Assembly: GCF_000001735.4 (NCBI RefSeq)
Contig: NC_003076.8
Span: forward strand, 21,579,835 to 21,643,834
Source of the DNA: Arabidopsis thaliana
Taxonomy: Eukaryota; Streptophyta; Magnoliopsida; Brassicales; Brassicaceae
Length of the DNA: 64,000 bases
Reading direction: 5' to 3'
Part shown: in pieces, positions 35,201 to 48,790 of the stretch
Layout of the letters: each line of letters opens with the position of its first letter
How positions within the stretch are numbered: position 1 is the first letter of the stretch
The notes under the pieces: generated by a model
What the model was told of the DNA's origin: nothing
Seen by the model: the letters and a program-made list of their open reading frames with translations, nothing else
Databases searched by the model: none
Made by a program: the position numbers and the translations under genes

Positions 35201-38126
35201 TATTTTAATAAAAGTTATAAATTCTTCTTGCTAACTTAATTTTATGGCCAAAATACAAACTATTTAATATCGAGATTTACGATCACCATGTTAATAATGT
35301 GTTATCTATCTAATCTAACACACGACCAACAGAACAGAAAAAAGGGACAATAGATTTTATAATCAACGGCAGATTATGTAAATCTATATAATATACATTT
35401 CATGTGAGTAATGATGGTGTGATCATTCGAAATAAAAGCTTTACGGATGGAGCGGTGAACTCGAATATATTTGTCCTAAAGAGATATAAAATAAAACTAA
35501 AAAATAGTGTAATTATGTTTTTGAATAAAATAAACGCAGCAAAGATATACTTCTATATGTTTATGTCATCAAATAAAAGAACAATATGATAACTATTATT
35601 GGAAACCAAATGAGGCGTACGTATGTCTCTGTCTCGGCCATAACAGACCAAGTGGTAACCTTATTGAAACCCTCTTGGGACAATGTCCTTTCACGTCACA
35701 AAAGCGAAGGCCACATTTATCAGTATTAGATTATATATAGGACTATACGTATCTTGTATGAGAAAAATAAAATACAAATGTCGATCGTATTAAATGTGAT
35801 ATGGAATTTAAGGTCTATGTGTGTGCTTAACTTATTTCCACGTAAATTATTTGTTTGAATTATGTCATTTGTCACCTACTTTTCTCCGACATTGACCGAA
35901 TTTTCAAATGAATTCTATACTTTCCATTAGTTATTAATTATTAGTATTAAGAAATATACCAACCGGCAAAAAGGCAATAACACAACTCGTATGAAGAAAA
36001 AAGCGACGTCCAAAATCTTAGTCGAAGATAGTTCAGACCAAAAGAGATTGGAAGATGGACGTGAGACAAAAGAGAGTTACAAATATCAGTTACGTTGATA
36101 ATTGATACAGTATATTCTTTGTGTTTTTCTACAGTAAGACATAATGCTATGTTGGTTGCAACTAATTTTAGAAATGCTGTTAGATATAGCTAGTCTATGA
36201 GCCTAACATCATTCTGGTCTACCAACAGATTACAAAATAGTCTTCGACTACAGTCTTAAAGTTTAAATGAAAAAAAAAAAAAAAAAACTCAAATAATAAA
36301 TGTGTTTATGTAAGACGGATTTGATGTTATTCGTGATGCTTCAATGGTTTACAATTTATATTGTTGGAAAAATGCAGATTGATGAAGAATATAGATTTAA
36401 TTTTGAGAGAGATTTTCTCACCTGGACAATTTTGATTTGAGTTGGAGAACGAACCATCTTTATATATTTACTTTATAAATTTCTTAAATCCTAATCGTAT
36501 TTGATCCGTACTCTGCACACCAATAACATCTCTTACCAAGAATAGTTTTCTCTCAAATTACCAATAGGACAATTTAATGATTGATATCTGTGTTTTTTTG
36601 TATGTACGTCCACTTCTTCCTTTTAAGGACCTTCTCACAACGAACTTACAACTAGGTAAGATACTACCCTGTGAATCAATTTACCATAAATATGGAAACA
36701 TATTGAATTTTAGATTAATTAATTTAATTAATTTCAGTGATATAGAATCACAATCGAACGATAGCAAAAGCTATCATGCAATCTTTGTATAACAGAGAAT
36801 ATTTTTTTTTAAAGAAAGCTTTTAAAGAAGAAAATAAGTTATAGATCATATTTCCCTTAGTTGAAAGACGTTTAGTAAAACAAGGCGATGAGTCGGTGAC
36901 TTGGATTCAAATGAAATCTATATAGTTACATTCGATACAAAAACAATTACAAGAGCTTTTAATAAAAGCTTAGCAAAAGTTTAAAGAAACGAAAACAAAT
37001 CTGCAAAGGTTTCATTATTATTCCTCCCTGCCAAGGTTTATTTTTCATTATTCTTTTACTTTTGTGTTAAGGTTTTCATTTTAAATTTATCCATCAGTTG
37101 TTAGGTAAAACTAATTTTAGTCAAAGTAAATTTTCCGAAAGCAATATATATTTATCGCATCCCTAACGATCAACAATTAAATTAGACAAAAAAACTTGCG
37201 AAACTATATATATTTTTCACCGAACGAGGTGTGTGTCTCACGAATGACAAAATGCATTAGCCTTTGAAAACCTGAAAACAAAGTTTAATTTTCTTCCCAG
37301 TGGTCAGAATGTTCTTATTTAGTTTATTAAGATCTAACACACTCAAGTTTCACTTACAAAAACGACCATCATGAATAAAATGTCATATGGATCCCAAAAA
37401 TCCATCTAAAAAAAACACCTACCACCAACATGTTCGAATTCTAGAACATTGCCACACACTTGTCTTTAGAAAGAGTTCTTGAATGATATTCGAAAATGGT
37501 TACAAAAAGTTTGTGATGTGTTTGGAACTCTTTCCAAAACATTTCCATCATAAACATGAATTTCTGATAATGTTCGAATTTAGGATTTGATAGTAATTTT
37601 CGGAATAATAAATGATATAATTTTGTGTTCTGTACAATTAATTAATTTACATTTTATTTTGAAGTTTATATTACTGACAAAATTTAAGATTAACATGACT
37701 ATTACAAGACAAAACACCTCTTCTCAACCAGACCAAACCCAAAGGCCAAAACCTCTCAGTTCACTGGCCACGACCGTAATTTGCGCCTCATAGTATGACT
37801 TTACAAAGAGAATGCCACTTTGGCTTTTCTAAAATTAAATAATTAATTAACAAAAAATAAATAAATGCCAAATGCTTTGAAAATTAAACACGTTCGTGCA
37901 ACTAATAACGCAATTACTTAAATAAATAAAGAATACAGAATAATTAAACTATTTTTCCACTATTTCTCCAAAACTGTTTTACAAGCTCCTGACAAAACTA
38001 AATAAATTATTAAAAAAGAAACAAAAAAGCTCATGAACTTATGAAAGAAAAAAAAGTAACACCAAAATTTTTCAGTCACACCATAGATATTTGCTTGATG
38101 GTTTCTTCTTCACTCTCATCATCATA
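29247..38126. other. Gene-poor interval between PDV1 and CRF3
   Basis: The first 200-300 bases are the PDV1 3' end. No ORF here has splice context or known motifs. A GC-rich pocket at 30210-30290 encodes nothing recognisable. Two promoter-like G-box islands occur at about 31437-31620 and 32220-32320, and an exon-like fragment lies at 33614-33660 on the minus strand. The stretch from 37000 on is the CRF3 3' flank. The rest is AT-rich with poly-A runs. Confidence 0.5.
31437..31620 (+). promoter_or_regulatory. Promoter-like island with no ORF downstream
   Basis: In order: CCACGTCT (31437), TGACGTGG (31469), GACACGTGG (31489-31497), a TATAAAA box (31548-31554), GGGCCC (31559-31564), CACGTG (31575-31580), then a CT-rich leader-like run to about 31630. 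This is a complete ABRE/TATA promoter layout, but the following 2 kb has no coding sequence. It may drive a non-coding RNA, be left from a lost gene, or be a distal element. Confidence 0.45.
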
Positions 38127-39191
38127 TTAAGCAACTAATAGATCTGATATCAATGAATCATCAAAATCACTAAACGTTGAACCCATATCTTTGATACTAG
38201 AACTTGTTAACTCATCTTCAATGTTCATAGTTTCACCACCCAAGAACAACATATCATTGAAGATATCATCATTTTCACAGAAAATTTGATCCATTGGTTG
38301 GTCAAATATTGACATCTCTGGTGGTGATTCATTGAAATAGTTGTCAAGAAACGGAGTATCCAAAGGAAATGAATCGTCTGATTCACCTAAACCGGTATTA
38401 AACCCGGTATGCCACCATGGTGCATTTGAAACCCCCGGTTCGGGTTTAGCTGATTTAAACGGTTGTTGTACTTGTTGAATCTCTTCTGACCGGTGATTGA
38501 GAACCGAAGTAGGAGATGAGAGATGTTGTAAATCTTCTTCAGTTGATTCAGAACTCGATGTTGTTGGTGTTGGCGTCGTCATAATAACCGGTTTCTCCTC
38601 AATAACCGGTTCCGGTTCTTCTTCTTCTTCCTCTTCTTGAGGCGGTATGGAGAAATTAGTTAAAGCGTCCGGTCCACGGAGTCTTATAGCGGCGTTATCA
38701 TAAACCACGGCAGCTTCCTCCGCCGTCTCAAAAGTCCCGAGCCAAATCCTCCGACGTTGCTCCGGATCTCTAATCTCCGCCGCCCATTTCCCCCATGGCC
38801 GTTGTCTAACACCACGGAACTTCTTTATCTGACCGGAGACTGAAACTTTGTTATTAGGACGTTGACGACTCGACGCCGGAGATTGAGTTTCATCGGAGGA
38901 AGAAGAGAGTCTCTTTCTATCTTTCATCGAAACTCCGGTGACGACGTTGTTACAGCTAGGCTCAACAGTGATCTCGTTAACGAATCTTTTGACTCTCCGG
39001 CGAGGAAACAAGAAATCTTCTTCGTCTTCGTCACTTGATGAATCTGTTGCGTCAGGATCAGTATAACAAATACTAACCTTTTTCAATGACTTACCACCGG
39101 AAAGTTTTTCCGATGACTTTTTGGTGTATTTAGTCATTGAAGTCTTGTGCTCTGTGTACTTCAATGGTCGGAAATCAATATATTCGTCCAT
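38127..39191 (-). CDS. CRF3: CYTOKININ RESPONSE FACTOR 3, AP2/ERF transcription factor
   Basis: A single exon of 354 residues, probably AT5G53290. The N-terminus carries the CRF domain ([16 protein letters not shown], then [20 protein letters not shown]) that defines this ERF clade and mediates contacts with cytokinin phosphorelay proteins. A basic PRRRVKR segment follows. The AP2/ERF domain lies at about residues 124-181 with [35 protein letters not shown] and [14 protein letters not shown]. The C-terminal half is acidic, with a poly-Glu stretch and a likely MAPK-type SSPTS motif. CRFs are induced by cytokinin and move to the nucleus, and CRF3 is known from lateral root and cold responses. 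A plausible TATA box lies at 39477-39483 (TATAAAT on this strand), and a three-codon upstream ORF sits in the leader. It is isolated by long gene-poor tracts on both sides. Confidence 0.96.
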   Translation of the reverse strand: MDEYIDFRPLKYTEHKTSMTKYTKKSSEKLSGGKSLKKVSICYTDPDATDSSSDEDEEDFLFPRRRVKRFVNEITVEPSCNNVVTGVSMKDRKRLSSSSDETQSPASSRQRPNNKVSVSGQIKKFRGVRQRPWGKWAAEIRDPEQRRRIWLGTFETAEEAAVVYDNAAIRLRGPDALTNFSIPPQEEEEEEEPEPVIEEKPVIMTTPTPTTSSSESTEEDLQHLSSPTSVLNHRSEEIQQVQQPFKSAKPEPGVSNAPWWHTGFNTGLGESDDSFPLDTPFLDNYFNESPPEMSIFDQPMDQIFCENDDIFNDMLFLGGETMNIEDELTSSSIKDMGSTFSDFDDSLISDLLVA

Positions 39192-39215
39192 TACTGTTTC
39201 TTTTATGGACTCTCT

Positions 39216-39227
39216 CTATATTCGCAT
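39216..39227 (-). promoter_or_regulatory. Three-codon upstream ORF in the CRF3 leader
   Basis: ATG CGA ATA TAG lies 24 bases before the CRF3 ATG on the minus strand, in the presumed leader downstream of the TATA box at 39477-39483. A minimal uORF this near the start could lower CRF3 translation. No evidence of use beyond its position. Confidence 0.4.
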
Positions 39228-41058
39228 CAAAATGAAGAATATAAAAGGAAGAAAAGCTTGCGAATCAAGGAAAGTTTCTGGGTTTGTTGAGAGAGATTTC
39301 GAGAGAATCAAGAAGAAAATAAAACAAAGTTTGAAGAGATTTATCACGAGATTTTTTGGTAACAAGAACAAAAGATTTTTTTTTGGTGGGTGAGAGAGAA
39401 AAACGTGTTATGAAACAGTGATTTTTTTTAGCGATTCGCAAGTGGAGACCTTCTCTAGCTCACTCTTGAAATGCTAATTTATAGGATCTCTTCGGGGTTT
39501 TAGCCATAATTATTTTATTCATTTTTACAAAAGTAAACAATAAATTCGAAAACTATATAATATATAATATTTAATATCATTTGATTTCTTTCCTTGTCGA
39601 AGCTGTTTCTTTCCGCTCCTCCATCAGTGGCATTTTTCCGTAATTAACTACAAAACTCCAAGGGTAGTTTCGGGTATAAGAGAGTTGTTTAAAAATACGG
39701 GACGCCGCATTCATGAGCGCAAGTCGCATGGTGACACGTGGCGATATTAGATATTTGGCTCCTTCCTGTATGTGCTGAGTCAGCGCGTGGCTTCTAGTCT
39801 CGAATTTCGCGATTCATGTCACGTGACCCCCAAGATACCCGGTCCCGGTTTTTTTAAATTTTTTTTTACCTTTTTAGTTTATTTGATACTAATAATAAAA
39901 ACAAATTTACTTACTACTTCTCAACAAATTTTTTATCACTCCACTAGCTTTGACCGACATTAAGTAATTAATGATGATTGTTGAGGGTAACTTCGTCTAT
40001 TTGAATGCAATTTTTCAACTTGTCACGTACGAATGTTGAGGGTAATAAAATAAATGCGATTTTTTAACTGTTAGGGAAATAAAATAAATGCGATTTTGTC
40101 AAAGTTGAATACGTTGTATTATACAATATACATTTTTCCATGTTAGATAATCGAATAATGTTAATTTAGGGAAGATGAATATGTGACTGAGGAAGTTATG
40201 TATTTAATTTTAGATATTAAAATGATTTTAGGACGAAAATATCTTTGAATCAATATAAATATGGTAGTTAAATTGAAATGTTACCATTTTACAGCTAGAA
40301 GTAACGTGGCGAGCAACCTAGGATTTGCCGCCATTTATAATTCGGTGGTGTGGTACGTCTCTAGGCTTTTTTCTGTACTCTTTGTTCCCTCACTCGCTCT
40401 TCCACCACTGCTTGCTATTCGTACTTTCCACGCGCTTCTCAAGTATCTTTTTTTTTTTTTTTTTTTGAAAACTATATTTTTGATTTGTTGTAAAAACAAT
40501 CTTCTACTAATATCTTTTTGTTGGGGTTTTTACTTGGGTTTAGGGATATCAAAGCTTACTACATCTGTTCCTAATTTTTTGGACTAGTAAAAAAATTATT
40601 TTTCTGTTTGGATGGCAATGAGATTTGAAATTATGTTATTGTAAACCAAGATATGATATACTTGCTTTTTAAATAAAAAAAATTATGATTGTATTTTAAT
40701 TAAGTAGCCATTTTAATTTTAAATTTTACTCTCTCTAGTTCATAAATAGTGTAATTTAGAATCGTTTTTTTCTCGGAAATATGTGATGTTACATTTCTGA
40801 TATATTAAATAGGAACATTTAAATAACTTGAAGATGTAAAAGACTTTTTGTTGCTCAATAAACATAAACCATGTACATTTGATAGAGAAAATGTGTCAAA
40901 TTAAAAGCTAGTTTACATACATATAACTTAAACACAAAACACAAACTCTATGCATGTACATATATTAAAGAGTTAAAGACAGTTAAGCCAAAAACAAAAC
41001 TGGTCTAAATTAACATAGATGCATGATTTAGAACATAATAACATCTTCATACCAACCT

Positions 41059-41162
41059 GTTACAAACTTTATGAAGCAATCTGCAAAAGACTATCTCTTG
41101 CTGCTAATCCGTTACAAACTTTATGAAGCATTCTGCAAAAGACTATCTCTTGCAGCTAATCT
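41059..41162 (+). repeat. Tandem 52-bp duplication, two copies
   Basis: Copies at 41059-41110 and 41111-41162 abut and differ at only a few positions. The unit begins GTTACAAACTTTATGAAGCA and contains AAAAGACTATCTCTTGC. Non-coding. Confidence 0.85.
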
Positions 41163-44100
41163 GTTTTGATAAACTGTCTTTGAACTCATCTTGATCAATT
41201 TGTTGAAAGCCGTTTAAAATCCAAAAATAAATTTAAAGATTTTCATATTATGGTTTCGAAAGTTGAGTAGGCTTTACCAAATTTATTCTATTAATTACTA
41301 ACTTGCTTGCTTTTTTTTAAGAAAAAATATATCTTGAGTTGTTAAAAGTCGCTATGAGTTTTATGTGATATAGATGGTACGGATTTAAACTCCCTTATTT
41401 TATTTTTGATGAAAAGAAAACTCTACATGCATTGAAATTGCATTTTTCTTGCTCCTTTATTTGGGGAAAATTCAGTTATTCTATGATTAAGACCTAAGAA
41501 TTAGAGAAAGTGATAGATTTGAAGATGAAAGTCCACCAAGCTCGAAACTAGCCGAAAGCAAACAGAGACTACTAGAAGTCAATCCTAAGTTCCTGAACAA
41601 CGGACGGTCAAACCGGTTTTTCTGATACGAATTTTAGTGACAAAGTAGAATTCAGAACATTTTGCTAATTTATCACAAATTGGAACCATTAAGAAAATTT
41701 ATATCAACTAATGAATTATTGAATGAATAGTCTACCACAAAAACTATTAATCTAATAATGGTGTTGCCACTGTGTCATCATCAATCTTACGATTCAATTT
41801 CGATGAAAAACGTCTATGAATTAGAGACAGTAAAAATATGTTTGATGATGTGTTTAGTATCGATTAAGAAACTTTTCATGATTCTAAACTTCTAGTAAAC
41901 TCTATACCAACATTGTGCAAGATCTCAAACATCTTTACTTGGGACTAATTGATAAATGGTGCATATATAACAGTGATTATTAGGAAAAAGAAGTGAGATA
42001 GTTTTCAAGTCTTTAAAGGAGGGAATTCCATATGGTATCAAACATTTTGAAGGAATATGATCGATGTGGCAATCAAAATTTCTAAAATGTCCATCTTATC
42101 TTCCAAAATGTACTTGTTATATACATGTGGTATATCATATACATTTTAAATGACTATATAAGACTAATTAGTAAACACATTAGAAATTTAGCTAATACAG
42201 TACATCATTCAGAACAGAGCAAAAAAAAAAAAAAAAAAAAACATCATTTATAATAATACGGAAGAAATATATAACATCTGTACTCGTTAAATATTCTGAA
42301 GTATATTTTTGCCTAGTTCACATAATTTTTTTTTGGACATGTTTAAGTCAATAACATTAGTTGTAGAACTAGTTCAGATAGTTGTTTTATTTTTAATGGT
42401 AAAACCGAAAAAGCTCTATAATTTTGATCATGATAGTAATTCCTTTTCCCTAAACGTAAAAACGAGAATTAAACAGACTAAAACTTTGTAGGACAACATT
42501 AGGTAAAGAAAATTAAAAGAAGGGACGTAGGCAAAATATGAAGCATGCACGTGGGACCCAAAATCTAAAGAGTAAGATAGCTTTGACCACATAAAATAGA
42601 TACATAGGTGTAACGCATCCTCACACGTCCCCTTCTCTTTTTCTCCTTTTTTCCAAATTTTTCCTTTTAACTTTATTATTTTTAATCGTTATGTTTTCTT
42701 CTATTTAAGCCATATTGTTCTGGCGAGCCAAAATTGAAAGTTATAATGTTCAGATTTTTGCAATCTTTCTATTTGTTTAATTCTTTCATGTTCATTATTA
42801 AAGTTTTGTTAAATAGAAACTTACGAGTTTGAATTTTTTTGTTTTTATATAAAATTTGACATCTTGGTCAATAAAATTATATTGAAACTTTCCACATTAT
42901 GAAAATTTGTTTTTTTTCTCTCATCGGTGTTGAATATGATACTTTGACACATCGCTTTCGATATGAAATCTTCAAATACAAGGAATCACGTTATTTCTTT
43001 ATTTTGTGTGTATGTTCTTTAACGATTTTTTAACCCCAATAATTGCATGTTTCACCAGAAATAAAGTCTTTCAAGTCAATGCATGAAAATAACATTCTTT
43101 ATAGTTTAAAACGTAGCAACAAAATAAAATGAACGAATTGCTGATTCTTTGCAAAGAAAAATTTGACATAACACTTCGAAACATAGCAAGCAGTACTTTA
43201 AAGGAAAACCGACCGCATCTAAATCCTACATATGTGGTTTGTTGGATCCACGCAGATAGTCAGGAAGATCGGAACTCTCTCTTTAACTCTAATCAATTGC
43301 TATTCATAGTTAATGGATGCTTGTATACTTAAATGATTCTAAACTGTCATATATCAAACAATCATATCATATCAAAGATAATCCACACAAAACATTAACG
43401 CAGAGAAACCTTAAATGATTTTAAGAGTTGTCACTTAAATAACTTCGTGTCTTATATGATAAACGTGTTTCTTAAATCTCATTTTTAGAGAGTAGTGTGT
43501 AAACGAATCGAACACATTTGTCACCTACTTGTCCAAGTCAGTCATATATGCTTAGATCTAATTAGCACGTACAATGCCACTTGTTGGTTCGAATTCGTCC
43601 ACTTGTCCCTCCATCCATAATATTCAGGTTATAGCTAACACATTTTTAGTTAATTAATTGGAAAAAAACACAAGGAAAAAAGAGGCGCGTGGGGACGCGT
43701 AAGGAGAAGAAAAATGTTGAAGATCCAATGTGAGGAAGAGAGAGACATGGAGAATCCTTTGGATTGGCAAAGACAAACCCCAAGGTTTAGTGCAGTGTTC
43801 TTCTCCATTGAGCCAAGTGACCAATAATCTCATTTAAATGATTATATACACACATATATATATATACATGTTTATGTGTGTCGATTAAAACGACAATTAA
43901 GTAATTACAAGGAAATTTAGACAAACTGAATCTTGCTTGGCCTTCATCGATAAACACAAATTTATGTGTATACTTAAGATTAATTTGTTTCTTGTATTCA
44001 CGTTTTCCAACCATATGATTATTAGCTTAACTAATTAATAACGTTACATTCGAAATATTCATTAAATTTCACCTGTCCAATAACCACTTTCGTTTGCTAA

Positions 44101-47100
44101 TAATGGATCCTTCTTTCTTTTTTTTACTATAGAGATTTTTTCGTACACGGTAAAATAGAAAGAACAAACAAACAAACGATGAAGGATTAATTTCATTAAT
44201 GATTCGAAGGTAGTTAATGTAAACATCCACTTGGTGTTCAGTAAAATTAGTCAAGACTGGAGAATATAATTAATTGATCATTAAGTCCAAGATCCTTAAA
44301 GATTCTTCCGGGTTATATGCATGTAAACATTTTCTATGCATGTTTACACACATACAATTTTAAGATACGTATATACATGCATGATACGTAATAAACAAAT
44401 ATTTTTTCTTTCTTCTCAATAATTCGCAAATATCGTTGATTAATAGTTAAATATTGGAAAACCTTAAAATCATTCGATCCGATTATTTGCATATTCTTCT
44501 ATTATTGGGTTGAAAATATCGTTCAGTAGTACGACACATCCGAAGAAAATGTAAACGTCAGCCCGAATTAGTGTAGTGTATGACTTGTTCAAATTATTAG
44601 CTGGAAGTGATAATGATAATACTATCACTCATAAGACGTTTTCTTTAAATTTTTGAAACAATTCCCTAATTATGATCCTTAAGAACAAGGGTTATAGATT
44701 TCAGCACCAAGATTGTTTTGTCTTTAAAACCTGTGATTAGAAAATACAGTATATATGAGGTTTGTAGTTTTAATCGATTAAATCTTTCTCGGATAAATAA
44801 ATTAATCAATCTCCCTAATTTTTATTATCAAAAACAAAAAGGATATATCTATATATCAACCGTGAATGCGTCGTATCTGACGTACGTTGGCAAGATCATC
44901 GAATTATTAAAGTTATTACTGCCAATGCCAAGTAGTTCCATTATTTACCATAACGTTAAAAAACCATTTTAAGGAGAATATTTAACATGGTGTTATGGTG
45001 ATAATCAAGGCCAGCTCAAAATCCAATAATTTTGATATTATATCATATTTCTGTGTGAATCTTTAAACAGAAACAGATTGGGTGCTAAAATATAGATATA
45101 TTTTGTTAATTTTGTTGGGAATCATGTGCTGAAGTCATGAGCTCTCTTATCTAATTAAGATGGTCCTCTCCGCGATTTAATGTGGAAGTACTACTTTTCT
45201 TGGGGTCAATTCTAAACTTGGAGGTGTGGTTTAAAGTCTAATCGGTCCAAATCACATCAAAACCAAAACTATAAATTAGTTTAAGGTGAGGTAAGCCATA
45301 TGAGTCGTTGGATTTGATCTCTTGGTAAGCCATGGAAGCGATGGGTCCGTTGGCAGAGTGTGAACACACAAGAACGTTACAAATGTGATCATATCGGGGT
45401 CAATATATAGTTCCTAGTATGGATAATAAGTCCTCGCGTGTCTATTAGTTGATTCGAGACGTTCCATTTTCACAATACTCGTCTCCGCATCACAATGGTT
45501 CTAACTCCTACATCTTTAAATTAAACTCAAACTATATAATAGTAAAACAAACTTTGGCGAATACACTGCTATAATTATGATCATGAAATAATAACCAATA
45601 CCAGAAAATTATTAATATAACCATTGTTTCATTAAACTCCAATTCCTTCTAAAACTCTAAAAAATGAATATGGCAATGAAAAAGTTTTATTCATTTTAAT
45701 CAGCTGAGTAAAACCAATTTCAGACGTACTATTAACTGAGAATGCACATACCACATGTCGAGACCATATAAGAATATATACCCCTTTTTATAATTGATGA
45801 AACCTTGATGAATATCTCCACAGAGGCTAAATAATTCTTGTCTGAAATCGTGTTTAGCACGACCGATCTTTCTTGCGTCATCTGTAATTAATCGGTAAGA
45901 TATATACGACGTTCTTGTGATTCTACAGTGCAACATGTCATCAGAAAATTATAGTAATCCCACATATTTTCTCTATATTTTTAGTCTATCATTCTGTTGA
46001 GTTTCAACATTTTAGCGCATTATGCTGTAATATAATACAAACACAATGTGTATATATATATATTTTTTTTTGAACTATAATAGTAGACTATAAACTTGAA
46101 CTCTATTTATACGTTCATTTATACATACGTGGATTTACATATTATTTTATTTCTGTTTAGTCATCGATAATGTAGACTAGAAAACCCAAATATATGTTAC
46201 GAGTTACAATATACCCGTCGAGTTTAAGATACAAGAAAAATTAAAATGAAAGACTTCCGTAGAATAAAATATTTGTTACACACATAATTATGCTATTTCA
46301 CATGGGTTCTATATACACACATAAGCGATCAACTTCGAGTAACAATATAGTAAATATATTAAAAGTTTGAAGCTCAACTTCTAGTAATTTAAACAATGTC
46401 ATATGCTAAGTTTTCTTTTTCATGCCTTATTACTGATCATGACATTCATACGTGTATGGGTTGTAAAAACTTAACACTATGAACTCAAATAAGTAACTAG
46501 GAATTCAAATACAATTATGCAATGGAGATATATAGTAGTATAAGTAAACAAAAACTAAATTAAGGACAAAGATCCATTCTAGGAAGAAGGGCCACGTTTC
46601 AAAACACAGAAGCTTTACCACCATTAATTATGTAAAATAAGTGCATGTACGTTGGTATTTGTGTAGAGCGTAATCAAAAGCATAAGCTCGCATTTTGATG
46701 GGCAAATAAAAAGACTAGAGAAAGACACACCTTGTTACTTGTCAAGTTGTCATGACTATATTTAATATCAAAATTGACAAATATCTCACTTGAATAATCA
46801 ATATTAGTAAAATAACATTCACAAATATATGTATTAATATTTTAGCTATTAGAAACCGATCAATCGCACTTCGATACATAACATGCATATGTTTCGAAAT
46901 TTAATTTGAAAAAGACCGCTTCCATAATAAAGCTCCGATTAATAATCGTTTAATGGCTGAATAGCATTTTGTAATGCAATAATGCAAAATATAAGTAATT
47001 CATTATTCAAGTAATTGGATATATATAGTTATTTATTTTGCATAAAAGTTTTTAACTATTTTATCTATACATAATATATATTAGCAATTCAAAAAGTAAT

Positions 47101-48659
47101 ATTTATACCATTTTTTACTATGAAACTTATACAAGTTTTTGAATAACTTAATACCATTCTTTACTATGAAACTAATACCATTTTAGATTTGGAAACACTT
47201 TTTAGTAACAAGACATTACGAGCATATCTTCTTCTGAAAAATTAATGTGCCAAACGTATTCTATGTCTAGAAAAATAACCGATAGTTGGACCACTACTAC
47301 ACCACATATTTGTATACATACACGACTAAACTCCATATCTCTTGTTGCTCGATTTATATTTTTTCAGAAGAACATTACATTTTAGAAGCCCTTTTGTGCA
47401 CCCGGCCACCCCCCTTTATGTGCCTGCTAAACTTTGTAAATTTTTCTACGATATTCTCTTAATTATATTTGTATATCAGAGATATTCTTCTATAAATACT
47501 TTTGATGCTTTACGAACTATAACGGTTTCTTCATGACTTCATCGGTACATGTCATTCCAGTCCCAGAGGTCAAACCAGACGATTCCGTACGTGAACCATC
47601 ATTCGCTAAATGGTTAATTTCAAATTTCTACATGTAAATAATACTAACTAATTAAAAATATACAATGTTATATGGAAGAACAAACTATCTAACAAGATAA
47701 TAATTTTCATTTTTAGTCATTAGAGATGATGATAGATGACTACTTAATTAGATGTGGAGAGTGATTTCATCGAAGTATAGTCTTATAATAAGACTTTCCT
47801 TGTTTGCACTAATTTTTTTTCTTTCTGGCATATAAAAAATTATGGAATGAAACATATTAAAAATACGTCAGAACGCCGAGTTTTCCAATGTTAATAAGTA
47901 GAGAATGTGTGTAAATATGTTTCTTGGAAAAGAAGTAAGATGATGGTTAGTAAAGTAGCACTCAAGTCATTCTCAATGACAGTCTTAGTTTAGAAGCAAG
48001 CGATGTTGGTCTTATAAATGTCATGTACTTCTATGCCTTTGTCTTAGTACTAATTATTACTGTAACTTCTTACACAACTCCCGTAATTAAGCATCATTAT
48101 CGTATGTATAAGCTACATTAGTTGATTATCTTAATTTATCTTGATGGATATATAATCATATATTTTCCTTTTCAGGTGACTCTATGAAAAGTATGATATA
48201 AAATTACGAAGTTGGAAAAGAGTTTTGTTTATAATTTATACTTCTTCTCTTACAAAATTATTTAAACTTTTGAGTTTACAATTAACAGTTACAAGTATAT
48301 TTTAGTTTGACATTTTTATTAGGTGTGATTAAAGTGGTTTCTTATTGATACTTATAGGGGCAAACAAAAGAACTAAAATAATTATACATAAGAAAGAAAA
48401 AATCCAGCTTTTGAAAGAAGAATAGTTTGAAATGGAGAAAACATTTGATAAAGCCATGTGATTTTAGATCGAAAAGAACTTAAGTGGAAACTGAACATAA
48501 TTAGATGTCTATTACCACTAAGGATCTCGAGAATAATACTTTGTAAAGTCTAAAAGGTCATTAAGCATAAGATGAATAAAGAATTAGATACAAATAAATT
48601 GTGAAACACTATTAATTATAGTATGTCTCACAGTCACAGCTTAGTAATTATTTGTTGAC

Positions 48660-48790
48660 TTGACAGACTCAGCCCCATACTCCATAATAGTCACACGTGC
48701 GACAACTTCGCATCTCTCTCCACTAACGGTTTCGATTCTGCCACGTCTGATTTTCTGACACAGCACGACCGTGGGATCATAATCTATAGC
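48660..48790 (+). promoter_or_regulatory. G-box/ABRE-bearing island without ORF
   Basis: CACGTG at 48694-48699 in the context TCACACGTGCG, and CCACGTCTG at 48741-48749, lie in a GC-richer block with CT-rich sequence between them. No TATA box or coding sequence follows. It may be a conserved regulatory element or the promoter of a non-coding RNA. Confidence 0.35.

Noticed and set aside
40261..40587. 108-codon ORF with hydrophobic C-terminus
   Set aside because: The apparent membrane segments come largely from a poly-T run encoding Phe. No start context or relatives are evident.
43129..43332. 67-codon ORF of more balanced composition
   Set aside because: It looks slightly coding-like (CWIHADSQEDRNS) but has no flanking exon or promoter, and I recognise no family.
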